A stretch of DNA of 64,000 nucleotides from Sphingobium cyanobacteriorum (GTDB lineage: Bacteria; Pseudomonadota; Alphaproteobacteria; Sphingomonadales; Sphingomonadaceae): the NCBI RefSeq assembly GCF_030580935.1, contig NZ_JAUQOM010000001.1, positions 186,001 through 250,000 of the forward strand. Reading direction: 5' to 3'. A program made the translations under genes and the position numbers. How positions within the stretch are numbered: position 1 is the first letter of the stretch; every line of letters begins with the position of its first letter. This document shows, piece by piece, positions 14,889-25,097 of the stretch. Under the pieces are notes generated by a model. That model made no database searches. It saw nothing but the letters and a program-made list of their open reading frames with translations, and had not been told where the DNA came from.

Positions 14889-16526
14889 TCATGCCCGGAT
14901 GAGCAGCACGTCCACCACCGGCTTCTTGCCGGTCCAGCGGGTTGCCGTGCGGCGGACAGCCAGGCGAATGCGTTCGCGCAGCGCATCCTCCTCCGGCGAT
15001 CCCTTGACGATCACGGCGGCGGCTTCCTCGGCGGCTTCGGCCAGGAACGCGGCCTTGTCCTCCTCCACCGGCACGCCCTGGGTGCGCAGCGCGGGGTCGC
15101 CGATCAGCTTGCCCTTGCGGTCGAGCGCCACGGCGACACTGATCTGGCCATGCAGCGCGACCTTGCGCCGTTCGTTCATGGTCGATCCGTCGGCGGGCAG
15201 GATGACATCGCCGTCCAGCACCAGCCGGCCAGTCTCCTCATGTCCGATGATCTGCGGCGCGCCGGGGGCGAGGCGCAGCAGGTCGCCATTGGACTGGACC
15301 ACGGCATGACGCAGGCCGCTGGCGATGCCGAGGCGCGCCTGTTCCGCCATATGGCGACGTTCGCCATGGACGGGCAGCAGGATTTCGGGACGAATCCAGC
15401 GATACATCGCTTCGAGTTCCGGGCGGCCGGGATGGCCCGACACATGGACTTCGGCCTGGCGATCCGTGACCATCAGGATGTTCTTGGTCGCCAGCGCATT
15501 CTGGATGCGGCCGATGGCGATTTCATTGCCAGGGATCTGCTTGGAGGAGAATACGACCATGTCGCCCTCGGCCAGCTTGATCGGATGGCTGTCGAAGGCG
15601 ATGCGCGAAAGGGCCGCGCGCGCCTCCCCCTGGCCGCCGGTCGCGACGATCATGACATCGCTGCGGGGCAACGCCATGGCGTCATCCCAGTCGATCATCG
15701 GCGGGAAATCCTTCAGATAGCCCGCCGCCTTGGCCGTGCTGATGATCCGGTCGAGCGAGCGGCCGGCGACGCAGAGCTTGCGCCCGGTCGCATTGGCGAC
15801 TTCGCCCAGCGTCTGCACGCGCGCAGCGTTGGACGCGAAGGTCGTCACCAGTACCCGGCCCTTGGCCCCGGCGATGGTCTGCATCAGCCCTTCACGGACA
15901 TCGCTTTCGGAGCCGCTGGCTTCGGAATTGAACACATTGGTACTGTCGCACACCAGCGCCAGCACGCCTTCATCGCCAATCGCAGTCAGTTCCGCCGGGG
16001 TCGATGGCTGGCCCAGCAAGGGCTGCTCGTCCAGTTTCCAGTCGCCAGTGTGGAAGATGCGGCCATAGGGCGTGTCGATCAGGACGGCATTGCCCTCCGG
16101 GATCGAATGCGCCAGCGGCACATAGCGGAAACCGAACGGGCCAAGCGCGAAGCTGCCTTCATTGTCGATGACGTGGAGCTTGACCTCCTTGGTCAGGCCC
16201 TCTTCCTCCAGCTTCTGCCGGATCAGCCCGGCGGTGAAGGGGGTGGCGTAGAGCGGCACGCCCAGATCGGCTGCCAGATAGGGGATGGCACCGATATGAT
16301 CCTCATGCCCGTGGGTCAGCACGATGCCGAGCAGGTCGTCCCGGCGATCCTCGATGAAAGACAGGTCGGGCAGAATCAGTTCCACGCCGGGATAATTGGA
16401 ATCGGCGAAGGTGAGGCCGAGATCGACCATCACCCATTTGCCCTGGCAACCGTAGAGATTGACGTTCATGCCGATCTCGCCCGACCCGCCAAGGGCCAGG
16501 AAGAGCAGCTCATCCTTGGGTATCAT
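14889..16526 (-). CDS. rnj: Ribonuclease J
   Basis: This 545-residue metallo-beta-lactamase/beta-CASP ribonuclease has 5'-3' exonuclease and endonuclease activity. The zinc motif HGHEDHIGAIP is present, followed by further histidines (AHSIPEGN, HTGDWKLD), the beta-CASP segment VTTFASNAARVQ, HVSGHPG and the C-terminal oligomerisation domain. Alphaproteobacteria use RNase J alongside RNase E for RNA maturation and decay. Its ATG shares a base with the coaX stop (TAATG), so the two are coupled. Confidence 0.97.
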   Translation of the reverse strand: MIPKDELLFLALGGSGEIGMNVNLYGCQGKWVMVDLGLTFADSNYPGVELILPDLSFIEDRRDDLLGIVLTHGHEDHIGAIPYLAADLGVPLYATPFTAGLIRQKLEEEGLTKEVKLHVIDNEGSFALGPFGFRYVPLAHSIPEGNAVLIDTPYGRIFHTGDWKLDEQPLLGQPSTPAELTAIGDEGVLALVCDSTNVFNSEASGSESDVREGLMQTIAGAKGRVLVTTFASNAARVQTLGEVANATGRKLCVAGRSLDRIISTAKAAGYLKDFPPMIDWDDAMALPRSDVMIVATGGQGEARAALSRIAFDSHPIKLAEGDMVVFSSKQIPGNEIAIGRIQNALATKNILMVTDRQAEVHVSGHPGRPELEAMYRWIRPEILLPVHGERRHMAEQARLGIASGLRHAVVQSNGDLLRLAPGAPQIIGHEETGRLVLDGDVILPADGSTMNERRKVALHGQISVAVALDRKGKLIGDPALRTQGVPVEEDKAAFLAEAAEEAAAVIVKGSPEEDALRERIRLAVRRTATRWTGKKPVVDVLLIRA

Positions 16527-17305
16527 TATATTCTTACACTCCGTTCGTGCAGCAACGCCAATCCCTGAATGGTCAGGTCCGGCGCGATCGCATCGAAAAT
16601 ATCACTATTGTCATTGAAGAGGACCGCCAGGCCCCCCGTCGAAATCACTCTGGTCGGGCGGCCGATTTCCGCGCGCATCCGCGCGACCAGCCCTTCCATC
16701 ATCGCCACATAGCCCCAGAATACGCCGATCTGCATCTGCGCTTCGGTGGTGCGGCCGATCACGGACCGGCTTTCCGGCGGGGCGATCGCGATCTTGGGCA
16801 GTTTGGCCGCCGCCGCGACCAGCGCGTCAAGCGACAGGTTGATGCCCGGCGCGATGATTCCGCCCTTATAGGCGCCGGTATAATCGACCACGTCGAAGGT
16901 GGTCGCCGTGCCGAAATCGATGACGATCAGGTCGCCTGCATAAAGATGGTGCGCGCCGATGGCATTTACAACCCGGTCCGCCCCGACCGAAGCCGGTTCG
17001 GACACGTCCAGTTCGATGCCCCATTCGACCGGCGCCTGACCCGCGACCAGTGGCGGTGTCCTGAAATATTTTTCGGCCAGCACCTGAAGATTGTGGAGCG
17101 CGCGCGGGACCACGGTGGCGATGATGACCGCATCGACATCCGCGATCGTATGGCCTTCCAGCATCAGCAACTGGTTCAGCCAGACCGCATATTCATCAGC
17201 GGTGCGGCGCGGATCGGTGGCGATGCGCCAGCGCGCGCGAATTTCCCGCCCGTCGAGCAGCGCGAAAACCACATTGGTGTTGCCCGCGTCGATCGCGAGA
17301 AGCAT
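16526..17305 (-). CDS. coaX: Type III pantothenate kinase
   Basis: The 259-residue protein starts [16 protein letters not shown], the acetate-kinase-fold phosphate loop of CoaX, and contains the [13 protein letters not shown] segment and [11 protein letters not shown]. It phosphorylates pantothenate in the first step of CoA synthesis; type III enzymes need a monovalent cation and resist CoA feedback. The ATG at 17305 has GAGGGACC upstream; a longer frame exists but lacks family support. It lies between birA and rnj in the usual alphaproteobacterial order. Confidence 0.96.
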   Translation of the reverse strand: MLLAIDAGNTNVVFALLDGREIRARWRIATDPRRTADEYAVWLNQLLMLEGHTIADVDAVIIATVVPRALHNLQVLAEKYFRTPPLVAGQAPVEWGIELDVSEPASVGADRVVNAIGAHHLYAGDLIVIDFGTATTFDVVDYTGAYKGGIIAPGINLSLDALVAAAAKLPKIAIAPPESRSVIGRTTEAQMQIGVFWGYVAMMEGLVARMRAEIGRPTRVISTGGLAVLFNDNSDIFDAIAPDLTIQGLALLHERSVRI

Positions 17306-17315
17306 GGCCGGTCCC

Positions 17316-18023
17316 TCAGATGAGAATGATATCGCCGGCGTGAATGGCACGGCTATCGCCATTCGCCAAGCGCAGGATCAGCATGCCCTGCCGATCGAGC
17401 GTATCGAACGCACCTTCGATCACGTCGCCATCGGGCTGGACGATGCACATCGGCGTGCCGCCGGGATGGGCATTGAGCAGCCAATGGGCGCGGACCGGCT
17501 CCAGCCCCTGCGCGCGCCAGATGGCGAGCCAGTGCGCGAATAAGTGCGCCAGCCTTTCGAGCAGTGCGCCGGCATCGGCGTCGGCAGCCCCCTGCGCGGA
17601 AAGGCTGGTGACAGGACGATCAAGGTCGGTCGGATGGTCGGTGACATTGATGCCGATGCCGATGACGATGGCGTCGCCGACCCGTTCCAGCAGGATGCCG
17701 GCGATCTTGGCCCCGTCGACCAGCACGTCATTGGGCCATTTGATCCGTGCCTGCCCTGCGCAGAGCGGCGCGACCAGCGCGTGAACCGCGTTGGCGGCGA
17801 CCAGCGCCAGCGTGTGGGGCAGCGGATCATTCGGGCCGATCCGCACCAATGTGGAGGCATGGAGATTGCCAGCCGGGCTTTCCCAGGCACGGCCCATGCG
17901 CCCCCTGCCCCCGGTCTGGCGACCGGCGCGGAGCCAACTGCCTTCCGGTGCGCCCTGCTCCGCCAACACCAGCATATCGGCGTTGGTGGAGCCGGTTTCG
18001 GCGACGAAGCGGAGGAGCGTCAG
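17316..18023 (-). CDS. birA: Biotin-[acetyl-CoA-carboxylase] ligase, probable CTG start
   Basis: This ligase attaches biotin to the acetyl-CoA carboxylase carrier protein. It has the biotinyl-AMP loop [36 protein letters not shown] and GIGINV, but no N-terminal DNA-binding domain, so it is monofunctional. The first ATG (17975) would cut off the conserved [11 protein letters not shown] segment, which is encoded in frame upstream. I see no ATG, GTG or TTG there. A CTG at 18023-18021 overlaps the nuoN stop (CTGA) and gives about 235 residues; I infer that it is the start. Confidence 0.88.
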   Translation of the reverse strand: MTLLRFVAETGSTNADMLVLAEQGAPEGSWLRAGRQTGGRGRMGRAWESPAGNLHASTLVRIGPNDPLPHTLALVAANAVHALVAPLCAGQARIKWPNDVLVDGAKIAGILLERVGDAIVIGIGINVTDHPTDLDRPVTSLSAQGAADADAGALLERLAHLFAHWLAIWRAQGLEPVRAHWLLNAHPGGTPMCIVQPDGDVIEGAFDTLDRQGMLILRLANGDSRAIHAGDIILI

Positions 18024-19456
18024 AAGAGCGACGCCGCAGCCGCGGCGCTCGCCTTGTCCAGTACGGGATTGAGCAGATAGCCCAGCACGATCACCACGGC
18101 GCAGGCAGTGAGGACGATATTCTCGACGGCCCCGCCCTTCGCCTCATAGGCGATGGCCGGCTCATCGAAATACATCGTCTTGATGATCTTGAGATAATAG
18201 AAGGCGCCGATTACCGAGGCCGCGATGCCGAAGGCAGCGAGCGCGGTCAGGCCAGCGGCGACGGCGGCATCGAACACCAGGAACTTCGCCCAGAAGCCGA
18301 ACAGCGGCGGAATGCCGGCCATCGAGAACATGAAGATGGCGAGCGCGGCCGCCAGCCCCTTGCGCGACTGCGACAGACCCGCGAGGCTGGCGATCGTCTC
18401 GACCGGCTTGCCATCGGCGTCGCGCATTTGCAGGATGCAGGCGAAGGCACCGATCGTCATGACGACATAGATGGCCATGTAACTCATCGTGCCGGCGACA
18501 CCGGCGGGGGTTCCGGCAGCAAGGCCGATCAGCGCGAAGCCGACATTGTTGATCGACGAATAGGCCATCAGCCGCTTGATGTTGGTCTGGCCGATGGCCG
18601 CGACCGCGCCGAACAGGATGGAGGCGAGCGCGACGAAGATCACGATCTGCTGCCAGTCCAGGCCGGCCGGGCCGAGCGCTTCGATCGCGACGCGGACGGT
18701 GAGAGCGATGGCCGCAACCTTGGGCGCGCTGCCGAAGAAGGCCGTGACAGGGGTGGGCGCACCTTCATACACATCGGGCGTCCACATGTGGAACGGCACG
18801 GCGCTGATCTTGAACGCGAGGCCCGACAGCAGGAATACCAAGCCGAACAGTTCGCCCTTCGACACACCATCGCCCAGCGCGACCGCGATGCCGTCGAACG
18901 CCGTGGTGCCGGTGAAGCCGTAAAGCAGCGCCGAACCGTAGAGCAGGATGCCGCTTGCGAGCGAGCCCAGCACGAAATATTTGAGGCCCGCTTCCGAAGA
19001 GCGTTCGTCCTGACGCATGAAGCTGGCCAGCACATAGGAGGCCAGGCTGTTCATCTCCAGCCCGATATAGAGAGTCAGCAGGTCGCCCGCCGACACCATC
19101 ATGCCCATGCCGATCGCCGCAAACAGGATCAGCACCGGATATTCGGGACGCGGATGCCCGTCGACCGAGAAGAAGCGCGGCGCGAGCAGGATCGCGGCAG
19201 CGGCGGCGACATAGATCAGCGCCTTGGCAAAGGCCGAGAAGGCGTCGGCGCGCATCAGGCCGTCAAAGGCGTCCGGGCCATGCGCGAGCGAGCAAGGCAA
19301 CGCCAGGCCCGCGCCGATCAGCACCAGCACCGACAGCCAGTTGACGATCCGGGCCGAGCCGTCGCCGCCGAAGGCCGCGACCAGCATCAGCGCGAGGCCG
19401 CCTGCCGTCAGGATGAGTTCCGGCAGGACCGCCAGAAGGGAAGCGGAGTCGATCAT
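18020..19456 (-). CDS. nuoN: NADH-quinone oxidoreductase subunit N
   Basis: This 478-residue antiporter-like proton-pumping subunit of complex I has about 14 membrane helices. The conserved lysine region GLAFKISAVPFHMWTPDVYEG is present, as is the broken-helix segment AYSSINNVGFALIGL. It is the last nuo gene and overlaps nuoM by one base and birA by a few, so birA, coaX and rnj may be read through from the nuo promoter. Confidence 0.97.
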   Translation of the reverse strand: MIDSASLLAVLPELILTAGGLALMLVAAFGGDGSARIVNWLSVLVLIGAGLALPCSLAHGPDAFDGLMRADAFSAFAKALIYVAAAAAILLAPRFFSVDGHPRPEYPVLILFAAIGMGMMVSAGDLLTLYIGLEMNSLASYVLASFMRQDERSSEAGLKYFVLGSLASGILLYGSALLYGFTGTTAFDGIAVALGDGVSKGELFGLVFLLSGLAFKISAVPFHMWTPDVYEGAPTPVTAFFGSAPKVAAIALTVRVAIEALGPAGLDWQQIVIFVALASILFGAVAAIGQTNIKRLMAYSSINNVGFALIGLAAGTPAGVAGTMSYMAIYVVMTIGAFACILQMRDADGKPVETIASLAGLSQSRKGLAAALAIFMFSMAGIPPLFGFWAKFLVFDAAVAAGLTALAAFGIAASVIGAFYYLKIIKTMYFDEPAIAYEAKGGAVENIVLTACAVVIVLGYLLNPVLDKASAAAAASLF

Positions 19457-21003
19457 CAGTGCGCCTCCCCGTGCGCGGCAACTTCTTCGTGATGCGCTTC
19501 ACCCGCAGGCTTGGGCGCACCCATCTTGATCTTGGAATCTCCTGCGGGAGCCGCAGGGGCGAGGCGCGCTTCAAGCGCATGGATGTCCGCGCGCATCGGG
19601 GCGAGGAAGCTTTCGGGATAGACGCCCATCCACAGGACGACGGCGGCGATCGGCGCAAGCAGCCAGATTTCCCGGCCCGACAGGTCCGGCATGGCGGCAG
19701 CGTCGGCATTGACCTGATCGCCATAGCATATCCGGCGATAGAGATAGAGCATATAGGCCGCGCCCAGGATGATACCCGTGGTGCAGACCAGCGCCACCCA
19801 GCTCGACGCCTGATAGATGCCCATCAGCGACAGGAATTCACCCACGAAGTTGGACGTGCCGGGCAGACCGACCGATGCCATGGTGAAGAACAGGAACAGT
19901 ACCGCATAACGCGGCATGTTGATCGACAGACCGCCATAGCGGGCGATTTCGCGGGTATGCAGACGGTCGTAGATGACGCCAACACACAGGAACAGGGCGC
20001 CCGCAACCAGGCCATGGCCCAGCATGACCATCATCGCGCCTTCGATACCCGCCTGGTTGAAGGCGAACAGGCCGACCGTGACGATCGCCATGTGCGCGAC
20101 CGAGCTATAGGCGATCAGCTTCTTCATATCCGACTGCACCAGCGCAACCAGCGAGGTATAGACGACCGCGACCATCGACAGGCCCCAGACCAGCGGCGCA
20201 AGCTGCGCCGAGGCTTCGGGGAACATCGGTAGCGAAAAGCGGATGAAGCCGTAGCCACCCATTTTCAGCAGCACGCCCGCCAGGATGACCGAACCGGCCG
20301 TTGGCGCCTGCACATGCGCGTCGGGCAGCCAGGTGTGGACCGGCCACATCGGCATTTTCACCGCAAAGCTGGCGAAGAAGGCGAGGAACAGCCAGGTCTG
20401 GGCACCGGACTCGAAATTATAGGCCATCAGCGCCGGAATTTCGGTCGTGCCCGCTTCATGCACCATCCACATCATCGCGATCAGCATCAGGACCGAGCCG
20501 AACAGCGTGTAGAGAAAGAATTTGTAGCTGGCATAGATGCGGTCCGCGCCGCCCCAGATGCCGATGATCAGGTACATCGGGATCAGGCCGGCTTCGAACA
20601 TGATGTAGAAAAGATAGAGATCCTGCGCCGCAAAGACGCCGATCATCAGCACCTCCATGAGCAGGAAGGCCGCCATATATTCCCCGACGCGCTTCTGGAT
20701 CGCGTTCCAGCTTGCGCCGATGCAGATCGGCATCAGGAACACGGTCAGCGCGATCAGCATCAGGGCGATGCCGTCGATGCCCAGCGCCCAGGCAAATTTG
20801 CCGAAGATCGGCGCATATTCCTGGAACTGCCACTGCAGGCCGCCCTGGTCGAAATTCGCCCAGAGCGCGATGCCCAAAGCCAGATCGACCAAGGTGGCGA
20901 TCAGGGCGATCCAGCGCGCGCTGTTGGCGCCCGCGAAGAGACAGGCGATGGCCCCCGCCATCGGCACTGCCATCATCAGGGAAAGGATGGGGAAGCCGTC
21001 CAT
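19456..21003 (-). CDS. nuoM: NADH-quinone oxidoreductase subunit M
   Basis: This 515-residue antiporter-like subunit has about 14 membrane helices, including the conserved [27 protein letters not shown] lysine helix and the IAYSSVAHM segment. The C-terminal 35 residues are polar, rich in His, Glu and Ala, a cytoplasmic tail longer than usual. Start and stop codons share bases with nuoL and nuoN. Confidence 0.97.
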   Translation of the reverse strand: MDGFPILSLMMAVPMAGAIACLFAGANSARWIALIATLVDLALGIALWANFDQGGLQWQFQEYAPIFGKFAWALGIDGIALMLIALTVFLMPICIGASWNAIQKRVGEYMAAFLLMEVLMIGVFAAQDLYLFYIMFEAGLIPMYLIIGIWGGADRIYASYKFFLYTLFGSVLMLIAMMWMVHEAGTTEIPALMAYNFESGAQTWLFLAFFASFAVKMPMWPVHTWLPDAHVQAPTAGSVILAGVLLKMGGYGFIRFSLPMFPEASAQLAPLVWGLSMVAVVYTSLVALVQSDMKKLIAYSSVAHMAIVTVGLFAFNQAGIEGAMMVMLGHGLVAGALFLCVGVIYDRLHTREIARYGGLSINMPRYAVLFLFFTMASVGLPGTSNFVGEFLSLMGIYQASSWVALVCTTGIILGAAYMLYLYRRICYGDQVNADAAAMPDLSGREIWLLAPIAAVVLWMGVYPESFLAPMRADIHALEARLAPAAPAGDSKIKMGAPKPAGEAHHEEVAAHGEAH

Positions 21004-23030
21004 TATCGTGTCATCGCCCAGGTTGCGACCGCGGCGAGCCCGATGAGCATCACCAGCGCGTAGGTGTAGAGGTAGCCGGACTGAAGCCGGCGGGTGATCT
21101 TGTTGCCCTGCACGACCAGCGCAGCCAGCCCGTTGGGGCCGAAGCGATCGATGAAGCCGACGTCACCGAACTTCCAGAAGAAGCGGCCGATGGCGAAAGC
21201 AGGCTTGACGAACAGGACGTGGTACAGCTCGTCAAAATACCATTTGTTGAGCAGGAACTGGTAGAGCGCGCCGAAGGTGGCAACGAAGCGCTGTGGCCAG
21301 TCGGTGTTCCTGATATAGGCGAGCCAGGCGATGATCAGGCCGGTCAGCATCACGGTAAACGGACCGAATTTCACCCAGGTCGGCACTTCATGGGCCGCGT
21401 GCATCAGATGGCTGTCGAACGCGAGCGCGCCCTTCCAGAATGCGATGCCGCCTTCCGGGCCGATGAACTGATCGTGGAAGATGAAGCCGGCAAAGACTGC
21501 ACCGAGGCTGAGCACCACCAGGGGAAGCAGCATGACCCAGGGGCTTTCATGGGGATGATAGCCGCCGGTGCCGTCGCCGCTGTCATGGGCGTGATGGTCG
21601 TCATGGCCGTGCGCGTCGTGTCCGTGGGCGTCGTGCAGCGCGTGCTGGATATGCTCCGACCGGGTCCAGCGCGGCTTGCCGAAGAAGGTCAGGAATACCA
21701 GGCGCCAGCTATAGAAACTAGTGAGCAGCGCAGCGAAGATGCCGACATAATAGGCGCCCACGCCCGCACCACCCGACGCGAAGGCCGCTTCGAGGATGCC
21801 GTCCTTGGAATAGAAGCCGGCAAAGCCCACGCCGACGAGCGGCAGGCCGACGCCGGTGATGGCGAGCGTGCCGAGCGTCATCGTCCAGAAGGTGATGGGG
21901 ATGCTTTTGCGCAGGCCGCCATAATAGCGCATGTCCTGCTCATGGTGCATCGCATGGATCACCGAGCCGGCGCCCAGGAACAGCAGCGCCTTGAAAAAGG
22001 CGTGCGTGAAGAGGTGGAACATCGCCGCGCCATAGGCACCGACGCCTGCCGCGAAGAACATATAGCCAAGCTGCGAACAGGTCGAATAGGCGATGACGCG
22101 CTTGATGTCAGTCTGCACCGTGCCCACGGTCGCGGCGAACAGGCAGGTCGCGGCCCCGACATAGGTGACGACATGCAGCGCGGTTTCCGACGTTTCGAAC
22201 ATCGGCGACAGGCGGCACACCATGAACACGCCCGCCGTCACCATGGTCGCCGCGTGGATCAGCGCCGACACGGGGGTCGGGCCTTCCATCGCATCGGGCA
22301 GCCAGGTGTGGAGGCCAAGCTGCGCCGACTTGCCCATCGCGCCGACGAACAGCAGCAGGCAGAGCACGGTCATCGTATCGAAACGATGGCCCAGGAAACC
22401 GATGGTCGAACCGGCCATGGAAGGTGCGGCGGCCAGAATTTCCGGGATCGAAATGGTGTTGAACACCAGATAGGTGCCGAAAATGCCCATCATGAAGCCA
22501 AGGTCGCCGACGCGGTTGACGACGAACGCCTTGATCGCGGCGGCGTTGGCGCTGGGCTTGCGGAACCAGAAGCCGATGAGGAGGTAGGAGGCCAAGCCCA
22601 CGCCTTCCCAGCCGAAGAACATCTGGAGCAGGTTGTTCGCCGTCACGAGCATCAGCATCGCGAAGGTGAAGAGGGACAGATAGGCGAAGAAGCGCGGCTG
22701 ATCCGGCTCCTCGTCCATATAGCCCCAGCTATAGAGGTGGACGAGGCTGGAGACACTGGTGATGACCACCAGCATCACGGCGGTCATCGTGTCGACCCGC
22801 AACGCCCACTGGGCATCGAAGCTGCCGCTTTCGATCCAGGTGAAGAGCGGCGTCACATACGCCTGCGCATGGCCGGTCAGGAAGGGAATGAAGATCGCCC
22901 AGCTCATGGCGCAGGCCGCGAACAGCGCGCCGGTGGTGACGATCTTGGCCGGCAGCTTGCCAAGGGCCTTGTTGCCAAGGCCGGCGATGGCAGCCGCCAG
23001 CAGCGGAAGAAGAACGATAAGCTGGATCAT
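21003..23030 (-). CDS. nuoL: NADH-quinone oxidoreductase subunit L
   Basis: The 675-residue distal proton-pumping subunit has the conserved [32 protein letters not shown] segment and the long lateral helix at the C-terminus that ties the membrane arm together. A loop around residues 480-510 is strikingly rich in His and Asp ([19 protein letters not shown]), which could bind metal; such His-rich loops occur in NuoL of other alphaproteobacteria. Confidence 0.97.
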   Translation of the reverse strand: MIQLIVLLPLLAAAIAGLGNKALGKLPAKIVTTGALFAACAMSWAIFIPFLTGHAQAYVTPLFTWIESGSFDAQWALRVDTMTAVMLVVITSVSSLVHLYSWGYMDEEPDQPRFFAYLSLFTFAMLMLVTANNLLQMFFGWEGVGLASYLLIGFWFRKPSANAAAIKAFVVNRVGDLGFMMGIFGTYLVFNTISIPEILAAAPSMAGSTIGFLGHRFDTMTVLCLLLFVGAMGKSAQLGLHTWLPDAMEGPTPVSALIHAATMVTAGVFMVCRLSPMFETSETALHVVTYVGAATCLFAATVGTVQTDIKRVIAYSTCSQLGYMFFAAGVGAYGAAMFHLFTHAFFKALLFLGAGSVIHAMHHEQDMRYYGGLRKSIPITFWTMTLGTLAITGVGLPLVGVGFAGFYSKDGILEAAFASGGAGVGAYYVGIFAALLTSFYSWRLVFLTFFGKPRWTRSEHIQHALHDAHGHDAHGHDDHHAHDSGDGTGGYHPHESPWVMLLPLVVLSLGAVFAGFIFHDQFIGPEGGIAFWKGALAFDSHLMHAAHEVPTWVKFGPFTVMLTGLIIAWLAYIRNTDWPQRFVATFGALYQFLLNKWYFDELYHVLFVKPAFAIGRFFWKFGDVGFIDRFGPNGLAALVVQGNKITRRLQSGYLYTYALVMLIGLAAVATWAMTR

Positions 23031-23040
23031 GAGTTCAGGC

Positions 23041-23346
23041 TCAGCCCTTCATCCGGTTGACATCGTCGACGGCGATGGTGCCGCGACCACGGAAGTAAAT
23101 GACGAGGATGGCAAGGCCGATGGCCGCCTCACCCGCCGCGACGGTCAGCACGAACATGCTGAACACCTGCCCCACCAGATCGCCCAGAAAGGCGCTGAAT
23201 GCGACGAGGTTGATGTTCACGCTGAGCAAAATCAGCTCGATCGCCATCAGGATGATGATGACATTCTTGCGGTTGATGAAGATGCCCAGCACCCCCATCA
23301 CGAACAGGATGGCGCTGACCACCATATAATGTTGAAGGCCGATCAT
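23041..23346 (-). CDS. nuoK: NADH-quinone oxidoreductase subunit K
   Basis: This 101-residue protein has three membrane helices, with the conserved glutamates in [11 protein letters not shown] and [12 protein letters not shown] that sit in the proton path. It matches NuoK over its whole length. It lies 10 bases upstream of nuoL and is separated from nuoJ by about 135 bases filled by a composite palindromic element. Confidence 0.97.
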   Translation of the reverse strand: MIGLQHYMVVSAILFVMGVLGIFINRKNVIIILMAIELILLSVNINLVAFSAFLGDLVGQVFSMFVLTVAAGEAAIGLAILVIYFRGRGTIAVDDVNRMKG

Positions 23347-23374
23347 GACGGCATCCCTTCAAAGGAGGCCGTCA

Positions 23375-23470
23375 CCCCAGCGGAGGCTGGGGTCTCAGGC
23401 GGTAGCGCGCCAAGGCATGAGATGTCGTTGAGAGTCACGTGCCTCTCAACGACCTGCGCTGGCATGACGG
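23375..23470. repeat. Composite palindromic element between nuoJ and nuoK
   Basis: Hairpin 1 is CCCCAGC (23375-23381) and GCTGGGG (23386-23392), followed by TCTCAG. Hairpin 2 is the perfect 11-base pair GTCGTTGAGAG (23424-23434) and CTCTCAACGAC (23443-23453). The element ends GCTGGCATGACGG. The beginning (GTCA plus palindrome plus TCTCAG) and end (TGGCATGACGG) match the element at 40774-40859. With no T-run it is unlikely to terminate transcription, but could affect nuoJ/nuoK mRNA stability. Confidence 0.75.
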
Positions 23471-23482
23471 AAACGGTCGCGA

Positions 23483-24094
23483 TCACAGCTCCACCCCCTG
23501 CCCCACGGGCTGATTGACATTGCGCACGGCATCCTGCGGACGACGGCGGTTCTGCCGGGCGATATTCTGGCCCTTCGTGCCGCCACGGGTCCGGTGGGTC
23601 AGGACGATCGCACCGATCATCGCGACCAGCAGAACGATGCCCGCCGCTTCGAACAGGAAGATGTAGCGGGTGTAGAGAATGCCGCCGATCGCCTGGATAT
23701 TGCTGAGTTCCGGGTTCGCCGGTGCGGCGCGCTGCGCCAGTTCGATCGGCCCCGCGCTCCACAGGCCGATGCCCAGCACGATTTCCGCCAGCAGCACCAG
23801 CGCGATCAGCAGGCCGAACGGCAGATAGCTGACGAAACCGGCGCGCAATTCGGCAAAGTCGATGTCGAGCATCATGACCACGAACAGGAACAGCACCGCG
23901 ACCGCGCCGACATAGACGATGACGAGCAGCATCGCGATGAATTCGGCACCGAGCAGCACCATCAGGCCCGCCGCGTTGAAGAAGGCCAGGATCAGCCACA
24001 GCACCGAATGCACGGGGTTGCGCGACAGGATGGTGAGCGCGCCGCTGCTCACCACCAAAATGGCGAACAGGTAAAAGGCGAGGACGTGAATCAC
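23483..24094 (-). CDS. nuoJ: NADH-quinone oxidoreductase subunit J
   Basis: This 203-residue protein has five membrane helices and the conserved YVGAVAVLFLFVVMML (pi-bulge helix) and LLGAEFIAMLLVIVYVGA segments. I choose the GTG at 24094 (VIHVLAFYLFAIL), because upstream sequence in the same frame is Arg-rich and unlike the family. An ATG nearby is out of frame. It follows nuoI with a short gap. Confidence 0.95.
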   Translation of the reverse strand: MIHVLAFYLFAILVVSSGALTILSRNPVHSVLWLILAFFNAAGLMVLLGAEFIAMLLVIVYVGAVAVLFLFVVMMLDIDFAELRAGFVSYLPFGLLIALVLLAEIVLGIGLWSAGPIELAQRAAPANPELSNIQAIGGILYTRYIFLFEAAGIVLLVAMIGAIVLTHRTRGGTKGQNIARQNRRRPQDAVRNVNQPVGQGVEL

Positions 24095-24123
24095 AGGTTC
24101 ATATTCCCTTTGACGCGCGCGGC

Positions 24124-24609
24124 TTAACGATAGGGGGCATCGGCGGCAAGGTTCGCGGCGATCGCGCGTTCCCACTTGTCGCCATTTTCAAGAAGCTTGG
24201 CCTTGTCGTAGATCAGCTCCTCGCGGGTTTCGGTCGCGAACTCGAAATTCGGGCCTTCCACGACCGCGTCCACCGGGCAGGCTTCCTGACAGAAACCGCA
24301 ATAGATGCACTTGGTCATGTCGATGTCGTAGCGCGTGGTGCGGCGGCTGCCATCCTCGCGCGGCTGCGCCTCGATGGTGATCGCCTGCGCCGGACACACC
24401 GCTTCGCACAGCTTGCACGCGATGCAGCGTTCTTCGCCATTGGGATAGCGACGCAGCGCATGTTCGCCCCGGAACCGCGGCGAAATCGGGTTCTTCTCAT
24501 AGGGATAGTTGATCGTCGCCTTGGGCTTGAAAAAATATTTCAAGGTCAGCCAGTGCGCCTTCACGAACTCCCAGAGGGTGAAGCTTTTGATGTAGTATCC
24601 GAGGCTCAT
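24124..24609 (-). CDS. nuoI: NADH-quinone oxidoreductase subunit I
   Basis: This 161-residue ferredoxin-like subunit carries the two [4Fe-4S] clusters N6a and N6b, seen as [12 protein letters not shown] and [12 protein letters not shown]. The N-terminal amphipathic helix ([26 protein letters not shown]) lies on the membrane. Its ATG overlaps the stop of an inserted unrelated gene (24606-25097) rather than nuoH, which normally precedes it. Confidence 0.97.
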   Translation of the reverse strand: MSLGYYIKSFTLWEFVKAHWLTLKYFFKPKATINYPYEKNPISPRFRGEHALRRYPNGEERCIACKLCEAVCPAQAITIEAQPREDGSRRTTRYDIDMTKCIYCGFCQEACPVDAVVEGPNFEFATETREELIYDKAKLLENGDKWERAIAANLAADAPYR

Positions 24610-25097
24610 TGTGCTTTCCGCCCGTCAGCAAACGCTGAATGAAAATCGTCAGCCGTAGTTGCAGTACGCAAGCCGAAACAGGCTCCTACAAACTTCACGT
24701 TATTCGTTCCATCTGTTCGGCCAATTCCAGCATCCAACCAAGGACCACGCTTACTTCCGGTCAAGCTTACGAGAACTGTATTCTTGTCTCTGACCGGCCC
24801 GGTTAGAGCAGCAAGCGTGCCCGGTGCCGTTGATCGCACATTGATGAGCGTTGAACCTTCAAGCGCGCCAACATTGTCGATCGTCTCATCGACTTGCATC
24901 ACGCCGACTTCCGGTCCCGGCGGCAGAAGAAAACCAAAGTTAAACCTTGGTGAATCGTTACCCGGCATTGGTCCTCCACGAGGCCAAATCTGGCATAGAT
25001 AGGCGGATCGCCTTGTTGGGTCATCCGGCGTTTGAGCAATGCTAGCTGTAGCAAACGCAATCCAGCCACCAGCAACGAGAGTTTGAACTATCCTCAT
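24606..25097 (-). CDS. Secreted protein of unknown function inserted between nuoH and nuoI
   Basis: The 163-residue product has a signal peptide (about 1-22, ending ASIAQ), a Pro/Gly-rich stretch and two cysteines (Cys35 and Cys140) that could pair in the periplasm. I recognise no family. GC is lower than the neighbours: 30 of 60 bases at 24661-24720 against 36 of 60 in nuoH at 25321-25380. The ATG overlaps the nuoH stop (ATGA) and the stop overlaps the nuoI ATG (ATGA), so it is translated in line with complex I. It is not a known complex I subunit; an acquired cargo gene is the best reading. Confidence 0.8.
   Translation of the reverse strand: MRIVQTLVAGGWIAFATASIAQTPDDPTRRSAYLCQIWPRGGPMPGNDSPRFNFGFLLPPGPEVGVMQVDETIDNVGALEGSTLINVRSTAPGTLAALTGPVRDKNTVLVSLTGSKRGPWLDAGIGRTDGTNNVKFVGACFGLRTATTADDFHSAFADGRKAQ

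Noticed and set aside
23424..23453. Perfect 11-base hairpin between nuoJ and nuoK as a terminator
   Set aside because: There is no T-run and it lies inside an essential operon; it belongs to a composite repeat.
23483..24175. A longer nuoJ beginning at 24175
   Set aside because: The added residues are Arg-rich and overlap the nuoI end; GTG at 24094 gives the family start.
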